Below, piece by piece: positions 18,468 through 28,254 of a stretch of DNA of 64,000 bases. Position 1 is the first letter of the stretch; the number at the start of each line of letters is the position of its first letter. The notes under the pieces are model-generated. The model ran no database searches. It saw only the letters and a list, made by a program, of their open reading frames with translations, and was not told the DNA's origin. The stretch comes from Paenibacillus antibioticophila (GTDB taxonomy: Bacteria; Bacillota; Bacilli; Paenibacillales; Paenibacillaceae), in contig NZ_HG005141.1 in the NCBI RefSeq assembly GCF_000455265.1, positions 676,333 through 740,332 of the forward strand, written 5' to 3'. The position numbers and the translations under genes are program-made.

Positions 18468-20446
18468 TCGAATAACCCCTCTTCCTTCTCAAATTCATCC
18501 AGAACGGCCAGAAGCTTCTGCTCTGCTTCCGCCTGGGTACCCTCCAGCTGTACTGCAGCATTCGTTAAATGCCCGCCTCCGCCAAGGCGTTCCATGACTA
18601 CCTGCACATTCATGCTGCCGAGTGAACGGGCGCTGATCCCGATCAACCCGTCAGGGCGCTCGCTAATGACGAACGAGGCGAGTACATTGGTCATGTTAAG
18701 CAGCGTATCTGCAACCTGAGCAATCAATAGCTGCGGTATCTTGCGGTTCTCCTCGGTCACGGCGAGCGCAATATGGTTATGAATCATGCGGGCATGCTTG
18801 ATAATATCCGCCTTCGCGATATACTCCTGCAAATCCTCCTTGAGCACCCGTTGCACCAAGGACGTATCGGCGCCCATGCGGCGCAGGAATCCGGCGGCCT
18901 CAAAGGTCCGCGATCCGGTATGCAGAGCAAAATGCTTCGTATCGATGGTAATCCCCGCAAGCAGCGTCGTAGCTTCAAGCGGGCTTAATTCCACCTTCTC
19001 ATGAATGTATTGCAGCAGCTCGGTGACCAGCTCGCATGCGGATGAAGCATATGGCTCCAGGTAGACGAGCACAGCATCATTGATAAATTCTTCTCCGCGC
19101 CGATGATGATCGACGACCACCACCCGGCGGGCCACATCAACCAGCCTCGGCTCCATCGTGATCGAGCCCTTATGGGTATCCACGACCACCAGCAGCGTAT
19201 GCGGGGTCATCATGCCAAGCGCCTGCTCCGGCGAGATGAACCGGCGCATCAGCGGTTCTTCCTGGCGGATCCGCTCCATCAAGCGCTCGATGCCTGGATT
19301 CGACTCATCCAGCACAATATGGGCCTCCACCTTGTACATATCGGCGGCCTTCATGACGCCGATGGATGCCCCGATCACATCGAGATCGGGCATCCGATGG
19401 CCCATAATGATCACGCGATCGCTCTCCTGCATCAGATCGCGCAGCGCATGCGCAATGACGCGCGCACGCACGCGCGTCCGCTTCTCTACGGCGCCGGTCT
19501 TGCCGCCGTAGAACGAGAGCCGCTGACCAGCCTTCACTGCGGCCTGGTCACCCCCGCGCCCGAGCGCCATGTCCAGACTCGACTGGGCCAGCTCGCCCAG
19601 CTCGCTGAAGCGCTCGGTGCCGAAGGCAAGGCCGATGCTGAGCGTCATCGGCACCTTCAGGTCCGCGGTCATCTCGCGGACCTCGTCCAGGATCACGAAC
19701 CGGCTCTGCTCCAGTTCGTTCAGCGATCTCTGATTCAGGATCATCAGATACCGCTCGGAAGACAGTCGGCGCAGATAAATCCGATACTGCTTCCCCCATT
19801 CCGTGATCGCCTGTGCGACGCGGGCGATCAGCGCGGTCCGCTGCTGATCGTCCATGCCTTGCGCAGCCTCGTCGAGATTATCCAGCAGAATAATCCCCAG
19901 CGCCACGCGCTCATTCTCATACCGCTCCCGCAGAAGCGCAAGCTCGGTAATATCGTGGAAGTAGATCAAGCGTTCCTCATGATCCACCGACAATTCGTAG
20001 TAACGTCCGCCCGCCACGACCTCAATCGTATGCTTGCCGGGCTTGATATCCTTCTTATCTCTTGCCGGAAACGGCAAGCTGGGCAGCAGCTCAGGCAAAG
20101 GCTGGCCGACAACGGTGTCCTTGCCGAAGACTCCCGCGACATAGTGATTGTGCCATTCGACGACCCGATCGTCGCTGAACAGTAGGATACCGAATGGCAG
20201 GCGTCCGATCGCTTCGCCCTCCACCCGTTTGATCCTGTACGTCAAATCCGTGACGTACTTCACCAGCTCCTTGCGGAAGCGGCGCTCCGCCTGCAGCATA
20301 AAATACGCCAGTGCTCCGACCAGACAGAGTGCAACAAGTCCGAGAATCCAGTTGTAGAAGCTGACGAAAATGACGAGCAGAAGCTGGAGCAGGAACATCC
20401 ATACGGTCTGGTATCCGTGCCAGCGTTTTTGCAGTAAACTTGGCAT
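18464..20446 (-). CDS. gdpP: Cyclic-di-AMP phosphodiesterase GdpP
   Basis: A 660-residue membrane enzyme that hydrolyses cyclic di-AMP to pApA. Two N-terminal membrane helices (about 12-50) are followed by a degenerate PAS domain (about 80-170), a degenerate GGDEF domain (about 172-300), then DHH and DHHA1 domains (about 340-650). Catalytic motifs are intact: [19 protein letters not shown] and [12 protein letters not shown], plus [10 protein letters not shown] near the end. It lies between yybS and rplI as in B. subtilis. Cyclic di-AMP controls potassium and osmotic balance and wall stability. Confidence 0.97.
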   Translation of the reverse strand: MPSLLQKRWHGYQTVWMFLLQLLLVIFVSFYNWILGLVALCLVGALAYFMLQAERRFRKELVKYVTDLTYRIKRVEGEAIGRLPFGILLFSDDRVVEWHNHYVAGVFGKDTVVGQPLPELLPSLPFPARDKKDIKPGKHTIEVVAGGRYYELSVDHEERLIYFHDITELALLRERYENERVALGIILLDNLDEAAQGMDDQQRTALIARVAQAITEWGKQYRIYLRRLSSERYLMILNQRSLNELEQSRFVILDEVREMTADLKVPMTLSIGLAFGTERFSELGELAQSSLDMALGRGGDQAAVKAGQRLSFYGGKTGAVEKRTRVRARVIAHALRDLMQESDRVIIMGHRMPDLDVIGASIGVMKAADMYKVEAHIVLDESNPGIERLMERIRQEEPLMRRFISPEQALGMMTPHTLLVVVDTHKGSITMEPRLVDVARRVVVVDHHRRGEEFINDAVLVYLEPYASSACELVTELLQYIHEKVELSPLEATTLLAGITIDTKHFALHTGSRTFEAAGFLRRMGADTSLVQRVLKEDLQEYIAKADIIKHARMIHNHIALAVTEENRKIPQLLIAQVADTLLNMTNVLASFVISERPDGLIGISARSLGSMNVQVVMERLGGGGHLTNAAVQLEGTQAEAEQKLLAVLDEFEKEEGLFE

Positions 20447-20460
20447 GCCTTTTCACCCTA

Positions 20461-21378
20461 TCATTTTGGTCTCGTGAGCTTCTCTCGCAGCGGAAACGCA
20501 ATATCAAGCATCCCGGCAATGCGCAACGGTGCAAGGAATAAAGCCGCTATGACAAGCAAAACCGGAATCGCAGGATTCCACTTCTTGTGGTACGCCAAGA
20601 AGAAGAACAGGCTGGCCGACTGAATCAAGAACAAGAACTGCAGCAAAGGCATCATATTCAACAGGATTGTACCTATAAAGGTATTCGGGATGGACGAGCC
20701 TGAAAATAGCTGAAGAATCAATCCAACCAAGTAATACCAGATCAAGGAGCGCGGGAAACGCCAGTCGCGAAGCGGCGGCAGCTTGGGGACAATATGACCC
20801 ATACTTGCCAGGGTCGGACGGACAATCGCATGGGTGAGGCTTGCCAGCACCAGCGAGCACACAATAATCGTGAACGGAATCATGCGGACCGTAAATACCG
20901 AAAGCTGCTGGCTCAGCTCCGGAGTCCAAACTGCCCCGCCGGCAAGCGAGGTGTCCGTCATATTTTGCAAAGGCGCCATGGCTAAATTCAGCATTTCCTC
21001 GATCATGACTGCCAGATTGAAATCAAACCAGATGGTCGTAATCAGCAGCAGCAGCAGGAACAAGGCCGTAATGGAGCCCGCCCCAATGAATAAGACCTTG
21101 AGCGCGGAAGTCCTTTTTTTATAGAGGTGCCCCATAATGACGGCAGGAATCAGGAAATAGACCGCCTGCAGCAATATGGCCGGACCGAAGATCAGCGCAG
21201 CGATCAGCCAGACCGGAACAAGATGCAGCGCCAGTCCCCGAAAAGATAGTGTCGCATAAAGCACGACGACCGGCACAATCAAAAAGAAAGTCGTGACGAC
21301 CGTCAGCGGTGTTGCCAGTGACAGCAGAAGCAGCAAATACACGATGCTCCAGGCCACCGATGTCCAGCGGAATTTCAA
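20461..21378 (-). CDS. yybS: DUF2232 integral membrane protein YybS
   Basis: A 305-residue multi-pass membrane protein with about seven to eight hydrophobic segments (for example residues 9-27, 32-50, 57-77, 92-115 and several after 150). It matches the YybS/DUF2232 family by topology and by its fixed place before gdpP. The family may be a transporter-like membrane component but has no established function. It is 14 bp from gdpP and 6 bp from the upstream MazG-like gene, so they are one operon. Confidence 0.88.
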   Translation of the reverse strand: MKFRWTSVAWSIVYLLLLLSLATPLTVVTTFFLIVPVVVLYATLSFRGLALHLVPVWLIAALIFGPAILLQAVYFLIPAVIMGHLYKKRTSALKVLFIGAGSITALFLLLLLITTIWFDFNLAVMIEEMLNLAMAPLQNMTDTSLAGGAVWTPELSQQLSVFTVRMIPFTIIVCSLVLASLTHAIVRPTLASMGHIVPKLPPLRDWRFPRSLIWYYLVGLILQLFSGSSIPNTFIGTILLNMMPLLQFLFLIQSASLFFFLAYHKKWNPAIPVLLVIAALFLAPLRIAGMLDIAFPLREKLTRPK

Positions 21379-21384
21379 GTGGGT

Positions 21385-21687
21385 TCACCTCTTACGCATA
21401 TGTTCTTCCAGTGTGGAGATATCTTGATACCAGTCTTCCAACTGGTGTCCTTCTTGCTTATGCTTCTTCAGCTTATCCAGAACCGCTTCATCCAGATCCC
21501 GATAAGATATACCCAGCCGGCGTCCCAGTATGTAACTGCTAACCATCAGGCTGGCAAGGCTGTCCATGATGCGTGTCGTGCTGCCTTCCCACAAGGCCTT
21601 GAATAATCGGGATACGTGATCGACAACCTCGGTCTTCAACCATTCAATCACTTTCGCACGCTTGGCGATATCCATTTCCTTTTGCAT
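21385..21687 (-). CDS. MazG-like family protein
   Basis: A 100-residue all-helical protein. The N-terminal segment (AKRAKVIEWLKTEVVDHVSRLFKALWEG) and the following helix pair resemble the small MazG-like proteins found in Bacilli. True MazG hydrolyses nucleoside triphosphates through an EExxE metal site. I see no clear EExxE here, so activity is doubtful. It is the first gene of the minus-strand run leading to yybS and gdpP, with a possible TATAAT box at 21728-21733. Confidence 0.75.
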   Translation of the reverse strand: MQKEMDIAKRAKVIEWLKTEVVDHVSRLFKALWEGSTTRIMDSLASLMVSSYILGRRLGISYRDLDEAVLDKLKKHKQEGHQLEDWYQDISTLEEHMRKR

Positions 21688-21744
21688 AGACGGCAGCCTT
21701 CACCCTCCCAAAAAAGCATTATTCTACATTATAGCATAAAGCAT

Positions 21745-21770
21745 GCCCCTCAAGAGAAGCAACGAGGGGC
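21745..21770 (-). terminator. Hairpin after the CBS-domain gene
   Basis: The arms GCCCCTC and GAGGGGC enclose a 12-base loop. It lies just beyond the stop of the minus-strand CBS gene, but there is only a weak U-rich tail. Confidence 0.45.
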
Positions 21771-21787
21771 CGATTACGCATCGAATA

Positions 21788-22216
21788 TTACATCCCGGGC
21801 ACTCCGGTATTTCTGGACACAAATCGCTCACAGTACTCAATAATCTGACTGCGGCGGACAATGCCGATGAACCGGCCCATATCGTCGACGACGGGCACAA
21901 AGTTCTGAACCTTCGCCAGATTGATCAGGTCCTCCATATCGGCATCAATGGATACCGGCTTGATGTTCAGCTTCAGCGGGATTTCCCGCAGATAAAATTT
22001 TGAAGCGTTCTCAAATGTCACCTTGCCGTCAGAATTTTTCATGTACCACAGGAGATCGCCTTCGGTGACGGTCCCGACGTAGACTCCATCCCGTCCCAGA
22101 ATAGGTACGGCTGTGTACCTGTGGAACTCCATCCGTTCGAGCGTTTGCCTCAGCGTCGAATCCATTGTAACGGTCACAACATCATTCTTCGGAAGTAAGA
22201 AAAACGCAATATTCAT
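21788..22216 (-). CDS. Two-CBS-domain protein
   Basis: A 142-residue protein made almost entirely of a pair of CBS domains (about 9-70 and 78-138). Motifs such as YTAVPILGRDGVYVGTVTEGDLL and FVPVVDDMGRFIGIVRRSQII are typical. CBS pairs bind adenosine nucleotides; relatives such as DarB/CbpB in Bacilli and Listeria bind cyclic di-AMP. Its place two genes from the cyclic-di-AMP phosphodiesterase gene makes a nucleotide-sensing role attractive, but that is inference. No catalytic domain is attached, so it would act through a protein partner. Confidence 0.88.
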   Translation of the reverse strand: MNIAFFLLPKNDVVTVTMDSTLRQTLERMEFHRYTAVPILGRDGVYVGTVTEGDLLWYMKNSDGKVTFENASKFYLREIPLKLNIKPVSIDADMEDLINLAKVQNFVPVVDDMGRFIGIVRRSQIIEYCERFVSRNTGVPGM

Positions 22217-22341
22217 TTAAAAAGCCCTCCTCATTTAATTCGCGTGCCTGTTCTGCATATGAGCGGCGCTTGAGGCCATGGCGCGAAATCGGCAGCCGGT
22301 ATACCGGACTGCCGAGAGATCATTTATTTAGATAAGCATGT

Positions 22342-22509
22342 GTTCAAAAAGTCAGCTTTTCAGCACCGAGAAGGTTGCGAGAACCCGAAGAAGGAGGAAC
22401 GGAGTGTAGGCAAACTCTACATGAGTACCGGACTTCGAGGGTGAACGCAAGATTCGATGCCGAATTAACCTCCTGAATTACTTCGTGATCAAAAGATGAC
22501 TTTTTGAAC
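22342..22509. repeat. 168-bp element bounded by 19-bp inverted repeats
   Basis: The left arm GTTCAAAAAGTCAGCTTTT (22342-22360) and right arm AAAAGATGACTTTTTGAAC (22491-22509) are complementary at 18 of 19 bases. The interior is GC-richer and has no convincing coding frame. It lies between the CBS gene and the LCP gene, both on the minus strand, and could act as a folded RNA or terminator. It looks like a small non-autonomous dispersed repeat, though only one copy is in the window. Confidence 0.7.
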
Positions 22510-22577
22510 TTCCTCTATAAGTGCTATATTCAGTCTAACATATCAAGGCCTGTATAGGGGATTTCGAATGTTGCCGA

Positions 22578-23663
22578 TTATTGACTGGTTGTGTCCGTTG
22601 CTGACGTATTGCTCGCATTGTTTGTGCTCGAAGATGCTGCATCCTTCTCCGCATCTGCAGGGAGCAGCAACTCCTGCGGCTCGGTGTCCGGATTGCTCCA
22701 GCTGGCGATCATTTGCTTTGCGAATTCCAGATCTTCTTCGTCAGCCGCATCATAGTATATCCCATTCTTACGGAAGCCTTCTCCCATAATGGTAAAGCCC
22801 TCAATCGTCGGAGATGGGCCCAGCAGCACCTTCTTCGACAGTTCAATAATGTCGCTTGGCAGCATATCCGTCTTGAAGTTCTCACCCATCATATCCATCA
22901 AACTTGGGATTTTGGACACTTGATCCAGCTTCAGCATCCGGTCCACAATCGCATTCAGGAAGATCTGGTGCCGCTTGGTCCGGTTGAAGTCGCTGTCCTC
23001 CCGGTATCGAACGTAGTTAAGCGCCTCTTGTCCTTCATACAATGGTTTATTTGCTTTAATCGTGAATTTCTCGTGATCCTTCTGCTTGTTCACAATGTCC
23101 TTCGTAATCGGAAGCTCTATACCGCCCAATGCATCGACAACCTGCTTCAAGCCTTCAAAATTGATCGCCGCATAATAATCTACCGGGCTGCCAAGGAAAT
23201 TCTCTACCGTATCCTTCGTCATCTTCTCGCCGCCAAAGGCGTAAGCATGATTGATCTTGTCTTCCTTATCCTTGCCGATAATCTCGGTATACGTATCCCG
23301 CGGAATCGACACCAACAGCACCTTCGACTCCTCCGGCCGGACAACCGCATAGATCATCGTATCTGAGCGGGCCGGTTCATTTGCCCGTTGGTCTACCCCA
23401 AGCAAGAGCATGCTGAACGGCTCCATTTTCTCCTCTTTTACCACAATCACCGGCTGCTGCTGCTCTTCTTCAAGCGGAGAGTAGGATTGCTCCAGCTTCT
23501 TCTCCACCTGACCGGATAAGAACAAATCAAATGCCATAACAGCAAGCGGCTTGCGGAATACAAATGCGCCTGCCCCGGCAATTACGAGAACGAGCAGCAC
23601 GATCAACGCTTTTTGCATACCGCTTCTCTTCTTCGGGGACGTCCGTTTTTTGCTTTCTTTCAT
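22578..23663 (-). CDS. LytR-CpsA-Psr family wall-polymer ligase
   Basis: A 361-residue LCP enzyme. A basic cytosolic tail and one membrane helix (about 17-35) lead to an extracytoplasmic LCP domain (about 75-300) with conserved motifs LLLGVDQR, DTMIYAVV, LLVSIPRDTY, KINHAYAFGG and YVRYREDSDFNRTKRHQ. These arginines and aspartates bind the pyrophosphate of lipid-linked polymers. LCP proteins transfer teichoic acids or capsule to peptidoglycan. The C-terminal tail (about 325-361) is rich in Ala, Ser and Thr. It has its own promoter and is monocistronic. Confidence 0.95.
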   Translation of the reverse strand: MKESKKRTSPKKRSGMQKALIVLLVLVIAGAGAFVFRKPLAVMAFDLFLSGQVEKKLEQSYSPLEEEQQQPVIVVKEEKMEPFSMLLLGVDQRANEPARSDTMIYAVVRPEESKVLLVSIPRDTYTEIIGKDKEDKINHAYAFGGEKMTKDTVENFLGSPVDYYAAINFEGLKQVVDALGGIELPITKDIVNKQKDHEKFTIKANKPLYEGQEALNYVRYREDSDFNRTKRHQIFLNAIVDRMLKLDQVSKIPSLMDMMGENFKTDMLPSDIIELSKKVLLGPSPTIEGFTIMGEGFRKNGIYYDAADEEDLEFAKQMIASWSNPDTEPQELLLPADAEKDAASSSTNNASNTSATDTTSQ

Positions 23664-23741
23664 ATATATGCCTCCATCCAGGTAATGTATCTCATGAAGA
23701 ATCTGATATGGTCCTCACATGTAAATATCCTACCGTTTCGT

Positions 23742-23771
23742 ACTATACCATACAGACGATTTTCGATTCAA
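23742..23771 (-). promoter_or_regulatory. Sigma-A promoter of the LCP gene
   Basis: On the minus strand TTGAAT (23766-23771), an 18-base spacer and TATAGT (23742-23747), about 80 bases before the ATG. Both boxes are good matches. Confidence 0.7.
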
Positions 23772-23928
23772 CAAAGTTACCGCGTCGGATATTGGCAGTG
23801 CAGGGGTCAAATCCCTAAATGACGGCCTCTAATTCCGCTAGAGCACAGAAATACAAAGCAGGCAAGTTGATGATTCTGCGTTGCCCTTTGATCGGTCGAT
23901 CACATGAAAATGTGGTTCTTACGCATGC

Positions 23929-24056
23929 AGTGAAAAAAGTTACCTTAAATTCAGTGGAAATAATAGAAATGCGTATATAGTGAAATTTTTGTACTTAAAG
24001 TTGACTAATACACGGGTTTGGCTAGTTACTGGCGATCTAAGGTAAGTTTTTTCACT
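23929..24056. repeat. 128-bp inverted-repeat element in an 810-bp gene-free gap
   Basis: The left arm AGTGAAAAAAGTTACCTTA (23929-23947) and right arm at 24038-24056 are complementary at 18 of 19 bases, with a 90-base interior. It sits between the LCP gene and the peptide ABC operon. No coding frame in 23664-24473 looks real; the longest minus-strand frame (24152-24346) has no ribosome-binding site and an unnatural composition. It is likely a small dispersed or MITE-like element. Confidence 0.65.
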
Positions 24057-24391
24057 AAAAGTGGGTTCGTGCGTCGAATGAAGATTTTAAGGGAAGTAAT
24101 TTCATTAAATTGCGATATTGCGACCGGATGAGCATGAGCAGAATGAAGTAGTCATACCGTCCTGTAGGCGATTTGAAGTTCGGGGCAAAACCGGAATGCG
24201 GTGGGACAAGTTAATTTCGGAGAAAGACTTCCGTACTGGCAGGACAGGCAAAGTTTCGGCGCAAGGTTGAAGCATCGTGAGGGGAGGCGCAACTTTAGGC
24301 GCGGTAGGTCATGACGTCGTGCATAAGCTATCACGAAAGCTTCCATTCGCGCTTAGCCCAAGGCTGTGCATAGTCTCCTGCTTGCATGCCG

Positions 24392-24435
24392 AAGGGGCCC
24401 TCCCGCAGATCAAGTCTTTGGGACAGCCCCTTTTT
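24392..24435 (+). terminator. Terminator-like hairpin facing right
   Basis: AAGGGGC and TCCC segments pair with GGGA and GCCCCTT, followed by a U run on the plus strand (24431-24435). On the minus strand there is no U run, so it is not a good end for the ABC operon. No plus-strand gene precedes it. Confidence 0.5.
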
Positions 24436-24473
24436 AGTGCCCTTGAAGGGTTCTAAATGAGTTGAACGAAAAA

Positions 24474-26339
24474 TTATTTTGCGACGACAGGCTTATCTTC
24501 AGTTACACCGATGTTGTAACGATAGAAGCCGGTTCCATCGCCAATCGCATAGTTGACGATTCGTTCATTCACCGGAGACAAGAGGGAACGATATAAGGTA
24601 GGGAATACCGGAATTTGTTCTACCATATATTGCTGCCATTCTTTATAAACTTGTTTCCGATATTCAACATCAAAAGCTTTCTCAGATACGCCCTCTGCCA
24701 GCAAACGATCATTTTCTTCAGATTCCCAACGCGGGAAGTTATACAGCGCATCGTGTCCGTACAGACCTGTTGGATCTACGTCAATACCTACTGTCCATGC
24801 ACCCATGTACACATCTACGTTCGGGTCATCTGTACCTTCTGAGCCAACCTTGGTATAGAACGTATTAAATTCTACCATTTCAAGGTTAACCTTCAGACCA
24901 ATGGCAGCCCAGGACTGTACATAGTATTGAGCCAACGGCTCGGAAATGTCACTGCCTGTCATCGAAATAAAATTGATTTCCAGCGGAGATCCGTCCGGGT
25001 TTGTACGCCATTCGCCGTCATAGGCATAGCCCGCATCGTCCAAAGTTTTTTTCGCTGCTTCAATATCAAAGGTTACGCCTGGATTGGAAGCATCGTGGAA
25101 ATCAGGATGTGAAGGTGGAATTAGTGTCGTTCCGCCCCAACGAAGACCTTTGTAGAATTTCTTGCCTACCTGGTCATTGTCGACCGCCTGCCACATGGCT
25201 TTACGCAAGTTTACATCCGCCATTTTTGCATTTGGATTCATAGCAATTTCTTTTTTCTCGGCATCCCATGTTCCAAGTTTAAAGCCGATATAGGAATAGG
25301 CACGGTCGATAATACCCAGGAATTCGACGTTGGACATATCCGCGTTATCCGGATATTGGTCAACCGGGAAATCACTTACGAGGTCAACCCCGCCGCTCTT
25401 CAACTCTTGAACAACAGTCGTTGCAGGGATTACTTTCAGAATCACTTCATCCAGGAGCGGCTCGCCGCGCCAGTAATCGGTATTCTTCTTATAGACAACC
25501 GATTCGCCCGGAACAATGCTCTCCACCTTGAACGGGCCAATACCGATCGGGTTCTGACGAATTTGTGGAGAAGCGGCCATATCAGCTACTGGAATATCCT
25601 TGAAGATATGCTTGGCTAATGGATAAATCCAAACCCCGCCTGTCAGCAAGGAAGGCGTAGATTTAATGTAGGTGATTTGAAGTTGCTTATCATTAAGCAC
25701 CTTAATCCCTGAAATCTTGTCTGCCTTGCCTTCATGATACTCTACAACCCCTTCGATATTGGTGAAATCAGAGCCATACCGAGGGCCATTGTAATCCGGA
25801 TGGGAAATGACCTCATGAGCGAACTCCCAGTCTTCAGCCGTTACCGGAACACCGTCATGCCAGTTCACGTTATCGCGGATAGTGAAGGTAAAGGTCCGTC
25901 CGTCTTCCGATACTTCATAGGTAGCAGCTCCATCATTGGTATACACATAGTTGGAATCCCAAGTCAGCAAGCCTTCATCGAACCATTCAAGGACTTCCGC
26001 ATCCGGAGCTCCGGAATAGAAGTTGAAATTAAGCGTGCCTTCAAACGGGGAGTCCCCTACCAAACCGAAGGTGATGCTGCCGCCTTGAATCGGCTCTCCG
26101 CGGTTTGTCTTCACGTTGGAAAAATCAGCGATATTAAAATTGCCGTCAGCATCCGCCTTTGGCTTGCCGTCGTCGGTGCTGTTCTCACCTTGATTGGACG
26201 TATTCTCTGAAGGCGTGTTATTTCCAGTTCCCGGGTTTGCTGAATTGTTTCCCCCATTGGAGCTGCATGCCGCCAAAGCCAACACTAAGGTTAGCATTAA
26301 CACGACTTGCCATGACCTTGACCAACTCGACTTTTTCAT
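24474..26339 (-). CDS. oppA: Oligopeptide ABC transporter substrate-binding lipoprotein
   Basis: A 621-residue family-5 solute-binding protein. It starts with a lipoprotein signal (lipobox LAAC near residue 25), then a Gly/Asn/Ser/Thr-rich linker to about residue 60, and the large two-lobe binding domain. Typical motifs are DNVNWHDGVPVTAEDWEFA, PIGIGPFKVESI and DVNLRKAMWQAVD. It captures peptides or similar ligands outside the cell for the two permeases. It is the last gene of the operon, 18 bp after the second permease. The exact ligand is not predictable; App-type and Opp-type members look alike. Confidence 0.94.
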   Translation of the reverse strand: MKKSSWSRSWQVVLMLTLVLALAACSSNGGNNSANPGTGNNTPSENTSNQGENSTDDGKPKADADGNFNIADFSNVKTNRGEPIQGGSITFGLVGDSPFEGTLNFNFYSGAPDAEVLEWFDEGLLTWDSNYVYTNDGAATYEVSEDGRTFTFTIRDNVNWHDGVPVTAEDWEFAHEVISHPDYNGPRYGSDFTNIEGVVEYHEGKADKISGIKVLNDKQLQITYIKSTPSLLTGGVWIYPLAKHIFKDIPVADMAASPQIRQNPIGIGPFKVESIVPGESVVYKKNTDYWRGEPLLDEVILKVIPATTVVQELKSGGVDLVSDFPVDQYPDNADMSNVEFLGIIDRAYSYIGFKLGTWDAEKKEIAMNPNAKMADVNLRKAMWQAVDNDQVGKKFYKGLRWGGTTLIPPSHPDFHDASNPGVTFDIEAAKKTLDDAGYAYDGEWRTNPDGSPLEINFISMTGSDISEPLAQYYVQSWAAIGLKVNLEMVEFNTFYTKVGSEGTDDPNVDVYMGAWTVGIDVDPTGLYGHDALYNFPRWESEENDRLLAEGVSEKAFDVEYRKQVYKEWQQYMVEQIPVFPTLYRSLLSPVNERIVNYAIGDGTGFYRYNIGVTEDKPVVAK

Positions 26340-26357
26340 GGATAGATTCCTCCCTTT

Positions 26358-27263
26358 TTATCCTTTTCTTTGTCTTGCATCTGTCGCGCGCTTCAGCGCT
26401 TGGCCGACATTATTTATACTCAACATCATTGCCAAGATCAGTAATGATGCAGGTAACCAAATCCACCATCTGGACTCCAGTGTCTGAGGATTTCTGGCAT
26501 AGCCAACCAGGGTTCCCAGACTTGGCGTGCTTTCAGGGAAACCAAATCCAAGGAAGGAAAGTCCTGATTCAAGTCCAATATTTCCCGCCAAACTCAGAGT
26601 CATTGAAACGATGATAATCGAGGTTAAATTCGGCAGCACCTCCATGACCATAATTCTTAAATTAGAAGAGCCTAAGGTTCTTGATGCCTGTACATATTCC
26701 AGTTCTCTTTCCTGCAAGGTTTTGGAACGAATTAACCTCGCCTTGCTCATCCATAAGAAGCTGGTCATAATCAAGCAAAATTGAATAATATTATATTTGG
26801 GAACGATGGTTACGAAGATAATAACGATCATGGTGAAAGGGAGAATAATGAAGAAGTCCACCACTCTCATGATCCCGTTGTCTACATGACCACCGAAATA
26901 ACCGGCTACAAGTCCAACCACAAGTCCGATTAATCCTGCCAGCAAGGTGACTACTACACCGATCGTGATGGAATTGCGGGCACCGATGATCAATTGCCCG
27001 AATACATCCCGTCCGCCGTAGTCCGTACCTAGCCAGAAATCTGCGGAAGGCGGCTGGTATAGGGCGAAGAGGTCTACCTTTACCACTTCCTTCTGATCAA
27101 GGAATAGGGATACCCCATAGACCACCACAATAATGAGGCCCAAAAATAGTAAAGAGACTAGGGCTACCTTATCCCGAACCAATTCTCGCCACAGTACGCG
27201 CCAGCCTGACGGGCTCTTGCTATAGTCCTCTGGCTGGATCAATTCCGCATTTGCATTCGCCAT
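26358..27263 (-). CDS. oppC: Peptide ABC transporter permease (OppC-type)
   Basis: A 301-residue integral membrane subunit with about six membrane helices and the inner-membrane signature that docks the ATPases (EYVQASRTLGSSNLRIMVMEVLPN). The N-terminal tail SGWRVLWRELVRDKVALVSL is typical of the OppC branch. The ATG at 27263 is chosen over a GTG three codons upstream because that GTG belongs to the ribosome-binding sequence GGGGTG. It forms the pore with the OppB-type subunit encoded just upstream. Confidence 0.94.
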   Translation of the reverse strand: MANANAELIQPEDYSKSPSGWRVLWRELVRDKVALVSLLFLGLIIVVVYGVSLFLDQKEVVKVDLFALYQPPSADFWLGTDYGGRDVFGQLIIGARNSITIGVVVTLLAGLIGLVVGLVAGYFGGHVDNGIMRVVDFFIILPFTMIVIIFVTIVPKYNIIQFCLIMTSFLWMSKARLIRSKTLQERELEYVQASRTLGSSNLRIMVMEVLPNLTSIIIVSMTLSLAGNIGLESGLSFLGFGFPESTPSLGTLVGYARNPQTLESRWWIWLPASLLILAMMLSINNVGQALKRATDARQRKG

Positions 27264-27289
27264 TTCTTTCACCCCGAATTTTTCCTAAA

Positions 27290-28249
27290 TTATTTTATGC
27301 GAATACGAGGATCCACAATGTTTAGAATAATATCCGATATAAGCGCACCAACGATCGATGCTATCCCAAACAACAATGCAACGGCTATAACTACACTAAA
27401 GTCACGCCCCACAATCGATTGGATAAAGAGCTGCCCCATTCCCGGATAGGCAAATATGGACTCGATAAATACCGTCCCCCCAATAAGTCCGGTAATTTCA
27501 AAGCCTAGAAATGCGGCGATCGGGAGCAAGGAATTTCTAAAAATATGACGGTTGTAGACACGGGATTCGGAGGCTCCCTTTGCTCTGGCGGTGATAATAA
27601 AATCCTTCTGCTTCGTGTCAATGATTTCGTTCCTGAGATATTGCACGGTACTAACTACTCCGATCAGCGCCATACTCAGTGCAGGCAACAGCAGATGATA
27701 AATCTTGCTTAAGACATACCCAACCCCTTCCGTTGCTCTAGGATTCACAGAGCCTCCAGTAGGGAACCATCCCAAGTAAAATCCGAAGAACCACAGCATC
27801 AGCAAGCCAAATATGAACAGCGGCATTGCGAAGCCGATATAGGTGTATCCCGAAATAATGCGATCGAAAAAAGTATCATTGTAGCGGCCGCTAATGATGC
27901 CGAGAGGAATGGCGATCAAGTAGGTCAGAATGAGCGTTGCAAGCGCCAGCCACAACGTATTGGAGACACGCTGGGAAATCAGCTCGGTAACCGGCATTTT
28001 ATACTTGAACGAGTTGCCCAGGTCGCCTTGCGCCGCATTCGATATCCAGTCCCAATACTGCACATACCACGGATTATTCAGCCCCAGCTTCTCTCGCATC
28101 GCCGCAAGAGCATCCGGGTCGAGGCTCGGATCAATCAATCCGGTAAGGGCATCCCCCGGCATGGCCTTTGCCATTAAGAAAAGCACGATACTTAAAATGA
28201 AGATCTGAGGGATCATAATGAGTACTCTTCGAACAATTGTCTTCCACAT
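27290..28249 (-). CDS. oppB: Peptide ABC transporter permease (OppB-type)
   Basis: A 319-residue membrane subunit with six predicted helices and the docking loop DFIITARAKGASESRVYNRH. The N-terminus MWKTIVRRVLIMIPQIFILS and the MPGDAL motif are standard for the OppB branch. The ATG at 28249 is chosen over a TTG three codons upstream that overlaps the previous stop codon. It begins only a few bases after the upstream ATPase gene, so translation is coupled. Confidence 0.94.
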   Translation of the reverse strand: MWKTIVRRVLIMIPQIFILSIVLFLMAKAMPGDALTGLIDPSLDPDALAAMREKLGLNNPWYVQYWDWISNAAQGDLGNSFKYKMPVTELISQRVSNTLWLALATLILTYLIAIPLGIISGRYNDTFFDRIISGYTYIGFAMPLFIFGLLMLWFFGFYLGWFPTGGSVNPRATEGVGYVLSKIYHLLLPALSMALIGVVSTVQYLRNEIIDTKQKDFIITARAKGASESRVYNRHIFRNSLLPIAAFLGFEITGLIGGTVFIESIFAYPGMGQLFIQSIVGRDFSVVIAVALLFGIASIVGALISDIILNIVDPRIRIK

Positions 28250-28254
28250 ATCTT

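Noticed and set aside
19103..20185. A 360-codon plus-strand frame inside gdpP
   Set aside because: A shadow of gdpP. It is His- and Gln-rich as expected from antisense of this gene and has no ribosome-binding site.
24152..24346. A 64-codon minus-strand frame in the gap before the peptide ABC operon
   Set aside because: There is no ribosome-binding site, the composition is unlike its neighbours and it resembles no family. It is probably chance.
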